From the NCBI GenBank assembly GCA_019163175.1, contig JAFLKN010000068.1, forward strand, positions 1-33,885: 33,885 nucleotides of DNA. Reading direction: 5' to 3'. Under the pieces are notes generated by a model, which worked only from the letters and a program-made list of their open reading frames with translations, was not told the DNA's origin and searched no databases. The translations under genes and the position numbers were made by a program. Positions 1 through 7,374 of the stretch are shown in pieces. Position 1 is the first letter of the stretch; every line of letters begins with the position of its first letter. Source of the stretch: Prolixibacteraceae bacterium (GTDB lineage: Bacteria; Bacteroidota; Bacteroidia; Bacteroidales; Prolixibacteraceae).

Positions 1-12
1 AAAATCATTCCT

Positions 13-678
13 ATGGAAAACAGAATATTCGATTCGGAACTTGAAAAGCTTTCAAGAAAAGTCATTCAAATGTGTACTCAAGTTAATCAGCAGGTGAACG
101 ATGCGCTGATTGCGCTAAAAGAATACGATCTGAAGCTCGCCAAACAAGTTGTGAAAAACGACAATGAAACCGATACGCTCGATGTAAAAATCGACCGGCT
201 TTGCCAGAAAATTTTCGCGCTGCAGCAACCGGTGGCCTCCGACCTCCGATATATTCTGTCGGCTCTGAAAATCAACAACGACTTGGAACGTGTTGGTGAC
301 CATGCTGTGAACATCGCCAAACGAATTGCTCCGCTCGAAGATTACCGCCAACTTATAGCCGATTTAGGGGTTGATCAGGTTGGCAAAGAAACTTCGCTGC
401 TTTTTTCTGATGTAGTTAGTGTGGTAAGAACTCACGACTTGAAATATTGTCAGGAAATATATCGGCGTTCTGCAGCAGTAAAAGAAGGTTGTCACGAGAT
501 TGCAGACCAGATTCTCAATGAAATGATGCACAAATCGGAAGTAGTGGTAGTTGCCTCAAATATCCTGATTATCGTAAATCTGATTGAACGTATTGCCAGC
601 TATTCCAATAATATCGCCGAATCAATCACCTTTGTAGTTGAAGGAGAGATTGTGAAGCACCGGAAGAAGTCGGAATAA
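13..678 (+). CDS. phoU: Phosphate signalling/transport regulator PhoU
   Basis: The 221-residue protein is all-helical with two PhoU repeats, each carrying an acidic metal-binding segment of the E/DxxxD type (around residues 50-58 with NETDTLD, and 152-165). LQQPVASDLRYILSALKINNDLERVGDHAVNIAKR is split here only by description: the ASDLR and ERVGDHA blocks near residues 75-100 are the family signature. PhoU proteins act in the cytoplasm, restrain the Pst phosphate transporter and set the state of the PhoR/PhoB two-component system. Length matches the family. The ATG lies only 12 bases from the window edge, so upstream neighbours (often pstSCAB) cannot be seen. It converges with the tauE/safE gene, with 9 bases between the stop codons. 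Family assignment is firm; the role is from the family. Confidence 0.95.
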   Translation: MENRIFDSELEKLSRKVIQMCTQVNQQVNDALIALKEYDLKLAKQVVKNDNETDTLDVKIDRLCQKIFALQQPVASDLRYILSALKINNDLERVGDHAVNIAKRIAPLEDYRQLIADLGVDQVGKETSLLFSDVVSVVRTHDLKYCQEIYRRSAAVKEGCHEIADQILNEMMHKSEVVVVASNILIIVNLIERIASYSNNIAESITFVVEGEIVKHRKKSE

Positions 679-687
679 GTCTCCAGA

Positions 688-1443
688 TTAAAGCAGCAGT
701 AAGAATGCTGAGATAGCTGTAATCACGATAACGAATCCGCGGTAAGTGTGTTCGGGTATAATCTTAACAAATTTAAACCCTACGAATGCCCCCAGCGCAA
801 TAGCAGGTAAAGTCATCAGGTCAATCATAAGCGTTTCTGCCTTAATGTTATTCCATACAAACAATTGCAGCGGAAATTTGGTAAAGTTGATGATCATGAA
901 AAACCAGGCGCTGGTGCCAATGAAACTATTTTTCGGCAGATGCATAGCCAGTAAATAAATGGCAAAAACAGGTCCGGCCACATTGCCAATCATAGTGGCA
1001 AAACCACCCAAAATTCCCATCGAAGCTGCAAACCACCACTTATCGGGAAAAAGATTTGTGCCTTTTCGTTTGTCCTGCCATAACATCATTCCAATACTCA
1101 GGAAAACCAGAATTGCAATCAGGTTTTTGAATTGTTCGTCGTTGACAAGTTCGCCAACCCACAAAGCAAGCAACAAACCAATTACTGCCCAGGGAATCAC
1201 TTTTATAAGATGATTCCAGTTGGCATGACGACGATAATAAGCTACGCCAAAAATATCGGCCATCATCAGGATAGGCAGCAAAACTCCGGTTGAATGCTTG
1301 GCGCCGAAGATAAAAGCCAGCGCTGGCACAACGATCATGGAAACACCCGGAACTCCCACTTTCGACATGCCAATGAGCATTCCGCATGCCATGATAATGG
1401 TCCATTCGAGCACATTGATTTGGAGAGAGGAAAGCAGTTCCAT
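688..1443 (-). CDS. Sulfite exporter TauE/SafE-family membrane protein
   Basis: The 251-residue protein is strongly hydrophobic with about eight predicted membrane segments in two similar halves. The first half holds GMLIGMSKVGVPGVSMIVVP (about residues 21-40) and the second holds GILGGFATMIGNVAGPVFA, which are the glycine/proline-rich motifs of TauE/SafE permeases. Members are proposed to export sulfite or organosulfur anions across the inner membrane, but the substrate of this one cannot be read from sequence. It is the last gene of a minus-strand run dus - ykvA - tauE, 36 bases after ykvA. Family call is secure, substrate unknown. Confidence 0.9.
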   Translation of the reverse strand: MELLSSLQINVLEWTIIMACGMLIGMSKVGVPGVSMIVVPALAFIFGAKHSTGVLLPILMMADIFGVAYYRRHANWNHLIKVIPWAVIGLLLALWVGELVNDEQFKNLIAILVFLSIGMMLWQDKRKGTNLFPDKWWFAASMGILGGFATMIGNVAGPVFAIYLLAMHLPKNSFIGTSAWFFMIINFTKFPLQLFVWNNIKAETLMIDLMTLPAIALGAFVGFKFVKIIPEHTYRGFVIVITAISAFLLLL

Positions 1444-1479
1444 GAATTAATTTTGAATGAAGCGACAAAAGTAAACGAT

Positions 1480-1962
1480 TTACCTGACCAAATACTCTTT
1501 ATCCAGAATATCCAATTCGGCACCAGCGGTTTCGCCAAACCATTTTTGGACATGTTCGCGGGCTTGTTTCCTAATTTCAGGAGTAATGTAAACAGCCATT
1601 TGGCGGATGATAAGCAATAAAACACCCAAATCGTCAGTAAATCCGAGCAAAGGTGCAAAATCGGGAATAAAGTCAATCGGCAGGATAAAATAACCCAGAG
1701 CTGCCGATAAAATCAACTTGGCTCTGAGTGGCACATCGTCCGATTTCATCATGTATTGCAACAGCAGCGCCGGATAAACAACTTTCATTCCGGCAACTTT
1801 CGAATATCGCTTTACTTTATCCCAGAAAGAAGTATCCGAATAGTGCTTCCGGAATTTGGCCGATTTAATTTCATCAGCAAATAAGCTGTAAAGATTAGCC
1901 CCTATTTGTATCGTACGAAATTTTTTCATGTTGCGGGTTAAAAAATATCCCATCCATTTCAT
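1480..1962 (-). CDS. YkvA-family (DUF1232) small membrane-associated protein
   Basis: This 160-residue protein contains the DUF1232 core, a hydrophobic hairpin whose diagnostic stretch is LILSAALGYFILPIDFIPDF followed by LGFTDDLGVLLL (roughly residues 81-115). The family is common in bacteria; its biochemical role is not established. Two starts are possible: the ATG at 1962, 29 bases after the end of dus, and an internal ATG at 1929 that gives a 149-residue protein beginning MKKFRTIQ. Neither has a decisive ribosome-binding site. Its position between dus and tauE on the same strand suggests cotranscription, but no functional link is evident. Confidence 0.85.
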   Translation of the reverse strand: MKWMGYFLTRNMKKFRTIQIGANLYSLFADEIKSAKFRKHYSDTSFWDKVKRYSKVAGMKVVYPALLLQYMMKSDDVPLRAKLILSAALGYFILPIDFIPDFAPLLGFTDDLGVLLLIIRQMAVYITPEIRKQAREHVQKWFGETAGAELDILDKEYLVR

Positions 1963-1991
1963 TTTCCATGCTCTTCGCTCTTTGCCCTCTG

Positions 1992-3005
1992 CTATTTCAA
2001 GCTCACATTCTCATAATCAACCCGAACATCGCCGTACAATTTTTCAATCAGTTCGAGCGATTGCTGAACATCTTCGAGCGTTTCGGCCTGTAACAAACGA
2101 ATCCGGTGCTCCCGGAAATTGGGCAGTGTCGGGAAATATTTGGCAAAATGGCGTCGCATCATCAGTATTCCGCTGCGCACATTGTCTTTCCATTCAATCG
2201 ACATGTTTAACTGATCGCGCACATTCTGAACTACATCTGAAACGGTTGGCGGAGGAAGTAGTTCACCGGTTTGCAGGTAATGTTTCACTTCCGAAAAAAT
2301 CCAGGGACGGCCAATTGATCCGCGACCAATCATCAGCGCATCTACCCCGCTCTGCTCCAGAAATGCTTTGGCCTTTAGCGGGCCGTTGATGTCGCCGTTC
2401 CCGATAATCGGAATGGTCATGCGTGGATTGTTTTTCACGTCAGCAATAAGCGACCAATCGGCTTCGCCGGTATACAACATGCTGCGTGTACGCCCGTGAA
2501 TGGCCAACGCTGTCACCCCGGCATCCTGTAGGCGTTCAGCCACTTCAACAATTATTTTACTGTTTTCGTCCCAGCCTAGCCGGGTTTTGGCGGTTACCGG
2601 TAGTTTCACCGCTTTTACAATCGCTTCGGTCATTCGCTGCATTTTATCGGGGTCGAGTAACATACCTGCCCCTGCCCCATGACGAATGATCTTTTTCATC
2701 GGGCAGCCGTAATTGATGTCGATAAAATCGGGCTGCGACGCTTCTGCAACCTTGGCTGCTTCAACCATCGAATTGATGTCGTGTCCGTAAATCTGGATAG
2801 CCACCGGGCGGTCGAAATCAAATAAAGTCATTTTTTGCTTGGTCTTCTGAATGTCGCGAATCAGCGCTTCCGACGAAACGAACTCGGTGTACATTACATC
2901 GGCACCGTACTTTTTGCACATGTACCGAAACGATTTGTACGTCACGTCTTCCATTGGCGCCAAAAACAGCGGCATATCACCCAAATCAATAGTTCCGATC
3001 TTCAC
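1992..3005 (-). CDS. tRNA-dihydrouridine synthase (DusB-like)
   Basis: Flavoprotein that reduces a uridine in the D-loop of tRNA. The N-terminal TIM barrel starts IGTIDLGDMPLFLAPMEDVT; the catalytic cysteine lies in INYGCPMKKI (Cys101 with the start chosen here), and FMN/tRNA-contacting blocks AKTRLGWDE, IHGRTR, IGNGDI and IGRGSIGRPW follow in family order. The frame is open up to an ATG at 3071 (359 aa), but the extra 22 residues are cysteine-rich and unlike the family, so the GTG at 3005 (337 aa, beginning VKIGTIDLGD) is preferred. First gene of the run with ykvA and tauE. The exact target position in tRNA is not deducible. Confidence 0.93.
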   Translation of the reverse strand: MKIGTIDLGDMPLFLAPMEDVTYKSFRYMCKKYGADVMYTEFVSSEALIRDIQKTKQKMTLFDFDRPVAIQIYGHDINSMVEAAKVAEASQPDFIDINYGCPMKKIIRHGAGAGMLLDPDKMQRMTEAIVKAVKLPVTAKTRLGWDENSKIIVEVAERLQDAGVTALAIHGRTRSMLYTGEADWSLIADVKNNPRMTIPIIGNGDINGPLKAKAFLEQSGVDALMIGRGSIGRPWIFSEVKHYLQTGELLPPPTVSDVVQNVRDQLNMSIEWKDNVRSGILMMRRHFAKYFPTLPNFREHRIRLLQAETLEDVQQSLELIEKLYGDVRVDYENVSLK

Positions 3006-3235
3006 AGTTTGTAGTTTGTCTTGTGGATGTAAATTCAGTACAAAGCAAGTAACAAAGTGACAAACTACCAAAGTCGCCGAAGATTTTTCAATCTTTTGAT
3101 TCGAAGATCAGAACTTCAATTCTCCTGAAAAGCTGAAGTACATTGTTTCTGAGGCACTTTGTCGGTTAATTTTATCTAGCTTTACGCAACTAAAACATGG
3201 GTTTCTCCGTCTAAAGTCATATAAAACTTACTCCA

Positions 3236-3649
3236 ATGAAATGTATTTCAGCACTAAAATATCTCCTGATTCTTTTCCTTTTTGCCGGACTTGCCTGCGA
3301 AGAAATTGTTCTTGACCCGGTATTTACTGTAGGCAAAGAATCCACTTTCCGAATAAATACGATTTATCCTTCCACCGATCACAAATACACGGTGCAGATT
3401 AAAGAGATTGGCGATTCGCGCTGCCCACAAGGAGTTGCTTGTCTTTGGTCGGGCGAATTATCGATAAAGGGCGAGTTGACAGCAGACAACCATACATCTG
3501 CTTTTGAAATCCATTCGGTGGCCGAAAAGTTGAATTTAATGCCAGAAGGGTTTACCATCAAAATAGTTGATGCACAACCTTACCCGAAAAACGGCATCGA
3601 AACCAAACCCGAAGATTTGGTGGTTACCTTGCTGATTCAGAAAGAATAG
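3236..3649 (+). CDS. Putative exported/lipoprotein, CPxGVxCxWxGE motif, unknown function
   Basis: A 137-residue protein with a basic start, a hydrophobic stretch (residues 8-20) and Cys21 at the end of LFAGLAC, so it is probably exported and possibly lipid-anchored; position -3 is glycine, which is a loose lipobox. The mature part holds SRCPQGVACLWSGE (residues 61-74) with a cysteine pair Cys63/Cys69, a motif seen in many small uncharacterised bacterial secreted proteins, and is otherwise beta-rich. No enzymatic motif is visible. It stands alone, divergent from dus and ending at a strong terminator shared with queF. Confidence 0.75.
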   Translation: MKCISALKYLLILFLFAGLACEEIVLDPVFTVGKESTFRINTIYPSTDHKYTVQIKEIGDSRCPQGVACLWSGELSIKGELTADNHTSAFEIHSVAEKLNLMPEGFTIKIVDAQPYPKNGIETKPEDLVVTLLIQKE

Positions 3650-3653
3650 AGGC

Positions 3654-3696
3654 AAAAAAAGATCCGATGATTTAACGTTCATCGGATCTTTTTTTT
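3654..3696. terminator. Bidirectional rho-independent terminator
   Basis: A perfect 10-bp stem GATCCGATGA/TCATCGGATC with an 8-base loop is flanked by seven A on the left and eight T on the right, so it can end transcription of the lipoprotein gene from the left and of queF from the right. Confidence 0.92.
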
Positions 3697-3706
3697 AAGG
3701 ATAAGT

Positions 3707-4177
3707 TTATCGGTTATCTACTTTCTCCGGATACAAATCGTGATTCATCATTCGGTATTCGGCCATCTGTGCGTATTTGGTGCCGGGTTTTCCATAGTTG
3801 CAATACGGGTCGATGCTGAGACCGCCACGAGGCAGAAATTTTCCCCAAACTTCGATGTATTTGGGCTCCATCAAAGCAATCAGGTCTTTCATGATGATGT
3901 TCATGCAATCTTCGTGAAATGCGCCATGGTTGCGGAAACTAAACAGGTACAGCTTTAAACTTTTACTTTCAACCAGTTTCTGATCAGGAATGTAACTCAG
4001 GTAAATGGTCGCAAAATCGGGCTGACCGGTAATGGGGCACAAACTGGTAAATTCCGGACAATTGAATTTCACCATCGTATCGTTCTCCGGATGTTTGTTG
4101 TCGAAGCTTTCCAGCATTTCCGTGGAATATTCGAACAGGTATTTGCTTTCGTTTCCGAGATTTTTTAATTCGCTCAT
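3707..4177 (-). CDS. queF: NADPH-dependent 7-cyano-7-deazaguanine (preQ0) reductase QueF
   Basis: Reduces preQ0 to preQ1, the base later inserted into tRNA on the way to queuosine. The 156-residue length is that of the short, unimodular (YkvM-type) QueF. Cys47 in [12 protein letters not shown] is the residue that forms the covalent thioimide and Asp54 is the proton donor; [20 protein letters not shown] carries the QueF signature (ESKSLK) and the acidic/His residues that hold substrate. It is downstream of queC and yhhQ on the same strand, but a DUF3800 gene separates it from queC. It ends at the bidirectional terminator at 3654-3696. Confidence 0.96.
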   Translation of the reverse strand: MSELKNLGNESKYLFEYSTEMLESFDNKHPENDTMVKFNCPEFTSLCPITGQPDFATIYLSYIPDQKLVESKSLKLYLFSFRNHGAFHEDCMNIIMKDLIALMEPKYIEVWGKFLPRGGLSIDPYCNYGKPGTKYAQMAEYRMMNHDLYPEKVDNR

Positions 4178-4318
4178 CGTTTAAAATTTTAATTCTGCCA
4201 CAAAGGCACTAAGAATCAACGTAAAATATTTTTAGGTAATTGCTTTTCCTAAGTAAAAATATAAGTTTCTGGATAAAGCGTTCTTTTGCTAAACGCTTGT
4301 TAGCTGATGTTATTCTTT

Positions 4319-5116
4319 TCAATGGATACATCCTAAATAAATATTTCCAAATTTTGCTCTTGAAATATCGGATAAGTTTTTGTCACAAAGGTCTGAAATA
4401 TAAAGTCCATAAGGCTCAACTTTCAATGTAGCTCCAGCAATCTGGTCGTCAGTATAAAGTTTAGACCCTTCATTGAAAAATGTATAGCGAATAGTCGACC
4501 ACATTTCAAATCCAAGTTCCATATCTAAATCTGGGTAGTAGCCAGAGTTTTCGCCAGCCTTTACCATCTTTGTAACGAATCCTAATGCGTCTTTAAGTTG
4601 TATAGAAGAAATATGAGCCGCAAGGTCTGCAAGTTGAATACCTTTAATGTATGATGAATTTTGTTCTAAATAAAATGTGCAGTCCGTGAAATTTAGTGAA
4701 GTTATTAATTGTTCTGCTTTGTCTTTTGAGGTGAACATTCCTTGGTCAAAATAAATACTGATTGGTTTTTTAATCCTTTTGTTTATTTCAATAAATTGCC
4801 TAACCGCTTTTATACATTCAAAGCCAAGTTGTTCTCTACTTGCCCTTGGAATTATCACTACACCAAGGCTACAATTATCAGTAAGTAAACCCTTTAGTCG
4901 TTCACGAACATTTGCTTTTCCCGGCTCTTTAGAATAATTCACACTACTTTTATATTCAAAACTATCTGGGTCGAAGCCACAAGATTTAATTAAGTCAATG
5001 ATTTTTTCATTGATGTCCATGTCAGTATAAACGCAAGCACCGATTATAAAACCAGCCTTATCGTGAACACTGTCGTCTATATAGAAATGTCCCATATTAT
5101 TAAAGGTTACCTCCAT
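4319..5116 (-). CDS. DUF3800-domain protein (putative nuclease-like), AT-rich insertion in queuosine locus
   Basis: The N-terminal HFYIDDS matches the FxxDESG-like opening of DUF3800 proteins; further acidic points are SIYFDQG in the middle and GIQLADLAAH near the end. This D...D...D spacing resembles an RNase H-like fold, but that is inference and activity is unproved. DUF3800 proteins occur often in phages and defence islands. The frame is open to 5200, where it overlaps the 3' end of queC in another frame; those residues merely mirror queC, so a start at 5116 (265 aa) is preferred, or 5095, where MGHFYIDD starts and a GGAGG lies 14 bases upstream. Base composition is much more AT-rich than queC and queF on either side, which suggests acquisition. 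No link to queuosine synthesis is apparent. Confidence 0.8.
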   Translation of the reverse strand: MEVTFNNMGHFYIDDSVHDKAGFIIGACVYTDMDINEKIIDLIKSCGFDPDSFEYKSSVNYSKEPGKANVRERLKGLLTDNCSLGVVIIPRASREQLGFECIKAVRQFIEINKRIKKPISIYFDQGMFTSKDKAEQLITSLNFTDCTFYLEQNSSYIKGIQLADLAAHISSIQLKDALGFVTKMVKAGENSGYYPDLDMELGFEMWSTIRYTFFNEGSKLYTDDQIAGATLKVEPYGLYISDLCDKNLSDISRAKFGNIYLGCIH

Positions 5117-5136
5117 TAAGTCTCTAATTGGGGGAT

Positions 5137-5811
5137 TTAGGGAACTTTGATTCCCATATAGCTTTCCAGCCCATTCTGTCGCAACTGGCAAGCCGGACAA
5201 TGACCACAGCCATCGCCTTTAATACCATTGTAGCAGGTTACAGTTTGCGTACGAACCAAGTCGAACACGCCAAGTTCGTCAGACATTGCCCATATTTGCT
5301 GTTTCGATTTCCACATCAACGGCGTGTGAATGGTAAATTCGTAATCCATCGAGAGGTTCAGCGTTTGATTCAACGAACGGATAAACTCGTCGCGGCAATC
5401 GGGATAACCACTGTAATCGGCCTGGCCAACACCGGTAACCAAATTGGGGATATCTTTCCCTTTAGCAAAGATGGCCGCAAAAGTCAGGAACAGCATATTT
5501 CGTCCTTCAACCAAAGTGTTCGGCGGACGATTGTCGGGTTTGTTTTCTTCTACATCCATCGCCTGATCGGTCAACGAATTGTGCGTAATTTGTTTCAGCA
5601 AATCCAGATTCAGCAACGTAAACGGCACGCCAGCCTTTTCTGCAATTCCGCGGGCAGCCTCCAATTCAATGCGATGCCGCTGACCATAGTCGTAACAAAC
5701 GGCCTCCACCTCGTCAAAATTCTTCAATGCCCAGAAAAGGCAGGTGGTTGAGTCCTGTCCTCCGGAAAAAACGACTAGTGCTTTATTGTTTCCTGAATTT
5801 TTACTTCTCAT
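5137..5811 (-). CDS. queC: 7-cyano-7-deazaguanine synthase QueC
   Basis: ATP-dependent enzyme that converts 7-carboxy-7-deazaguanine and ammonia to preQ0. The PP-loop SGGQDST occupies residues 16-22; a C-terminal zinc site is formed by Cys193, Cys202, Cys205 and Cys208 (C...CGHCPAC). Length 224 residues is typical. Product preQ0 is the substrate of QueF encoded further downstream. queD and queE are not in this window. Upstream lies a 217-bp non-coding stretch with several hairpins separating it from yhhQ, so it may have its own transcript. Confidence 0.96.
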   Translation of the reverse strand: MRSKNSGNNKALVVFSGGQDSTTCLFWALKNFDEVEAVCYDYGQRHRIELEAARGIAEKAGVPFTLLNLDLLKQITHNSLTDQAMDVEENKPDNRPPNTLVEGRNMLFLTFAAIFAKGKDIPNLVTGVGQADYSGYPDCRDEFIRSLNQTLNLSMDYEFTIHTPLMWKSKQQIWAMSDELGVFDLVRTQTVTCYNGIKGDGCGHCPACQLRQNGLESYMGIKVP

Positions 5812-5851
5812 TTTTATTCAACATTTCTTATTTTTTTTTTGAGGCGAATGC

Positions 5852-6020
5852 CATTCCGTCCGAAATGAGGTATTTGTTTTAATTGACATTTCATCGCGGA
5901 CGAATTCCTAGAATTTTCTTCAACCCGGGGTTTCGCCCCGGGCTATTGATATAATGCCTTTCAGTGCAAAATAAATAGCAACTCAATCCCCAGGCTTTCC
6001 CCATTTGGGGGAACGGGAAG
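5852..6020. repeat. Cluster of short palindromes (REP-like) between queC and yhhQ
   Basis: Three hairpin-forming units lie in this non-coding stretch: an imperfect inverted repeat pairing ATTCCGTCCGAAATG (about 5852-5866) with CATTTCATCGCGGACGAAT (about 5887-5905); a perfect 7-bp stem CCCGGGG/CCCCGGG with loop TTTCG (5924-5942); and TTCCCC-ATTT-GGGGGAA near 5997. The GC-rich middle unit sits in a much AT-richer surrounding, like a dispersed REP element. No CDS is seen. Copy number in the genome cannot be judged here. Confidence 0.5.
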
Positions 6021-6028
6021 GGGGCATT

Positions 6029-6709
6029 TTAAATTTCTTTAACCTTGAATAAATTGTAAGACAGGTTGGTGTCGAATGCATCAATGCCTTCAATGCGTTT
6101 CACCAGATTTACTACCCAAATGGTAACAGGTAAAATCAAGATTTCATAGACTGTTTTCAACAGGGCCTGAGTAAAAATCATGGTAACCAGCACACCAATT
6201 GGAAAAACTCCGGCAAATGCAATGCTAATGAATATCAACGAATCGGCGCTTTCGCCAACCAAAGTGGATAAAATTGCCCTTCCGGAGAAACCTTTGCCTT
6301 TGGTCAGCACTTTCATGCGGCTCATCACAAATGCATTCAGGAAAGAACCAATTAAATAGGCGCTCAGGCTGGCAACCACAATTCTTGGGGTGTTACCCAA
6401 AACAGTGGCAAAGGCTTCCTGATTTTGCCAAAAAGGCGCTCCGGGGATAACAATTCCGGCAGTAAAAAACAACACGGCCAGAATATTCACGGCAAAACCG
6501 GTCCAGATAATCAGGCGCGCTTTTCCAAATCCCCACACTTCAGTAATTACATCATTCAGGATGTAAGCAATCGGGAAAATAAGTACTCCGGCAGGTGCAG
6601 CCCAGGGACCGATTAATAAAATTTTAGTGGCTAGAATGTTGGAAATCAACAAACAGGTGGCAAATAAAATGCCGGCAAGCATAAACAATACAGATACTTC
6701 TTTTTTCAT
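6029..6709 (-). CDS. yhhQ: Queuosine precursor transporter YhhQ (VUT family)
   Basis: A 226-residue inner-membrane protein with about six transmembrane segments and the family blocks PAGVLIFPIAYILNDVITEV (residues about 38-57), GSFLNAFVMSRMK, and GRAILSTLVGESADSLIFI. YhhQ/COG1738 proteins take up preQ0/preQ1 or related queuosine precursors. Placement upstream of queC and queF fits this. The ATG at 6709 is preceded by a compact leader with a Bacteroidota promoter and a predicted preQ1-I riboswitch, which independently supports both the substrate class and the start. Family call is firm, exact substrate inferred. Confidence 0.92.
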   Translation of the reverse strand: MKKEVSVLFMLAGILFATCLLISNILATKILLIGPWAAPAGVLIFPIAYILNDVITEVWGFGKARLIIWTGFAVNILAVLFFTAGIVIPGAPFWQNQEAFATVLGNTPRIVVASLSAYLIGSFLNAFVMSRMKVLTKGKGFSGRAILSTLVGESADSLIFISIAFAGVFPIGVLVTMIFTQALLKTVYEILILPVTIWVVNLVKRIEGIDAFDTNLSYNLFKVKEI

Positions 6710-6711
6710 TT

Positions 6712-6741
6712 CTTGTTTTTTACGTGGTTACCAAGTACACG
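6712..6741 (-). promoter_or_regulatory. Candidate preQ1-I riboswitch in yhhQ leader
   Basis: On the minus strand, P1 is CGTG (6741-6738) with CACG (6726-6723); the loop TACTTGGTAAC between them ends in GTAAC, as in the Thermoanaerobacter tengcongensis preQ1-I aptamer, where the last C recognises preQ1. After P1 comes an A-rich linker TAAAAAA and then CAAG (6715-6712), which can pair with CTTG of the loop (6735-6732) to form the H-type pseudoknot. The start codon follows two bases later, so ligand binding would hide the translation start region. P1 is only 4 bp, one short of usual. A separate small hairpin (6742-6756) precedes it. Confidence 0.65.
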
Positions 6742-6762
6742 GCTTTCACTGAAAGCACGGCG

Positions 6763-6791
6763 CAAAAGTATAATTTTATTTCAGAATCAAA
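6763..6791 (-). promoter_or_regulatory. Bacteroidota-type promoter for yhhQ
   Basis: The minus strand carries the -7 element TACTTTTG (6763-6770; consensus TAnnTTTG) and a TTTG at 6788-6791 with a 17-base spacer. Transcription would start near 6757, giving a leader of about 48 bases that contains the small hairpin and the predicted aptamer. Confidence 0.65.
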
Positions 6792-6864
6792 AAGAAGGTA
6801 ACTAATTCATAGTTTGCACCAACAAAGAAACCATTGAATTATAGATGAATAGGATTAATTGTAA

Positions 6865-6872
6865 TAACTTTG
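6865..6872 (+). promoter_or_regulatory. -7 promoter element for the DUF2007 gene
   Basis: TAACTTTG matches TAnnTTTG. It lies inside the longest version of the downstream reading frame, so the start at 6893 rather than 6845 is favoured. No convincing -33 element at usual spacing is seen. Confidence 0.5.
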
Positions 6873-6892
6873 GTACAAAAGACCAAAACCCA

Positions 6893-7348
6893 ATGAACAC
6901 AGATAAAATTGTTGTCTGCAAAACGTTTACCGATCCGAATAATGCACATATTGTAAAAGGATTACTCGATTCATACGGAATTGAATGTTTCCTTTCAGAT
7001 GAAAACATAGTCACGCTGAATGCCATGTACAGCTCGGCGGTTGGCGGCGTAAAACTAAATGTATTCAAGAAAGATTTGGATCGCATTTCTGCAATTCTGG
7101 AATCGGAAAATGTGGCTGCTGATGAAATAGCTGAGAGTGAGAAAGAAGAAAGCAAAATCACATGTCCACACTGCCGTTCGGCAAATGTTGCCTTTGGCGG
7201 TTCGGTAAAAAGAAAATTCGGACTAAGCACCGTTCTTGTATTTTCGATTATAATTTCATTTTTATTAATGGTATATCCGTTCAGTATGAGAAAAGTATAC
7301 CATTGTTTTGACTGCGGGCACGAATTCAAAAAACCAAAAAGTTCTTGA
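6893..7348 (+). CDS. DUF2007-domain protein with transmembrane segment and split zinc ribbon
   Basis: The 151-residue protein opens with a DUF2007 domain (residues about 1-70: VVCKTFTDPNNAHIVKGLLD and GGVKLNVFKKDLDRI), a ferredoxin-like fold often called a putative signal-transducing domain. A CPHC knuckle (Cys91, Cys94) and a CFDC knuckle (Cys138, Cys141) make a zinc ribbon, but a hydrophobic helix of about 20 residues (111-130) lies between the two knuckles. The long frame from 6845 would add 16 residues, but a promoter-like TAACTTTG falls in it. Function unknown. Confidence 0.75.
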   Translation: MNTDKIVVCKTFTDPNNAHIVKGLLDSYGIECFLSDENIVTLNAMYSSAVGGVKLNVFKKDLDRISAILESENVAADEIAESEKEESKITCPHCRSANVAFGGSVKRKFGLSTVLVFSIIISFLLMVYPFSMRKVYHCFDCGHEFKKPKSS

Positions 7349-7374
7349 GCTAAAATAATCTTAAATACATCCTG

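Noticed and set aside
5128-5751. 207-codon plus-strand frame opposite queC
   Set aside because: It is the antisense shadow of queC, which has all its motifs; no family features or ribosome-binding site.
5812-5880. A preQ1 riboswitch ahead of queC
   Set aside because: The leader is A-rich near the start, but no stem-loop with a pairing tail like that before yhhQ can be drawn; the same is true for queF.
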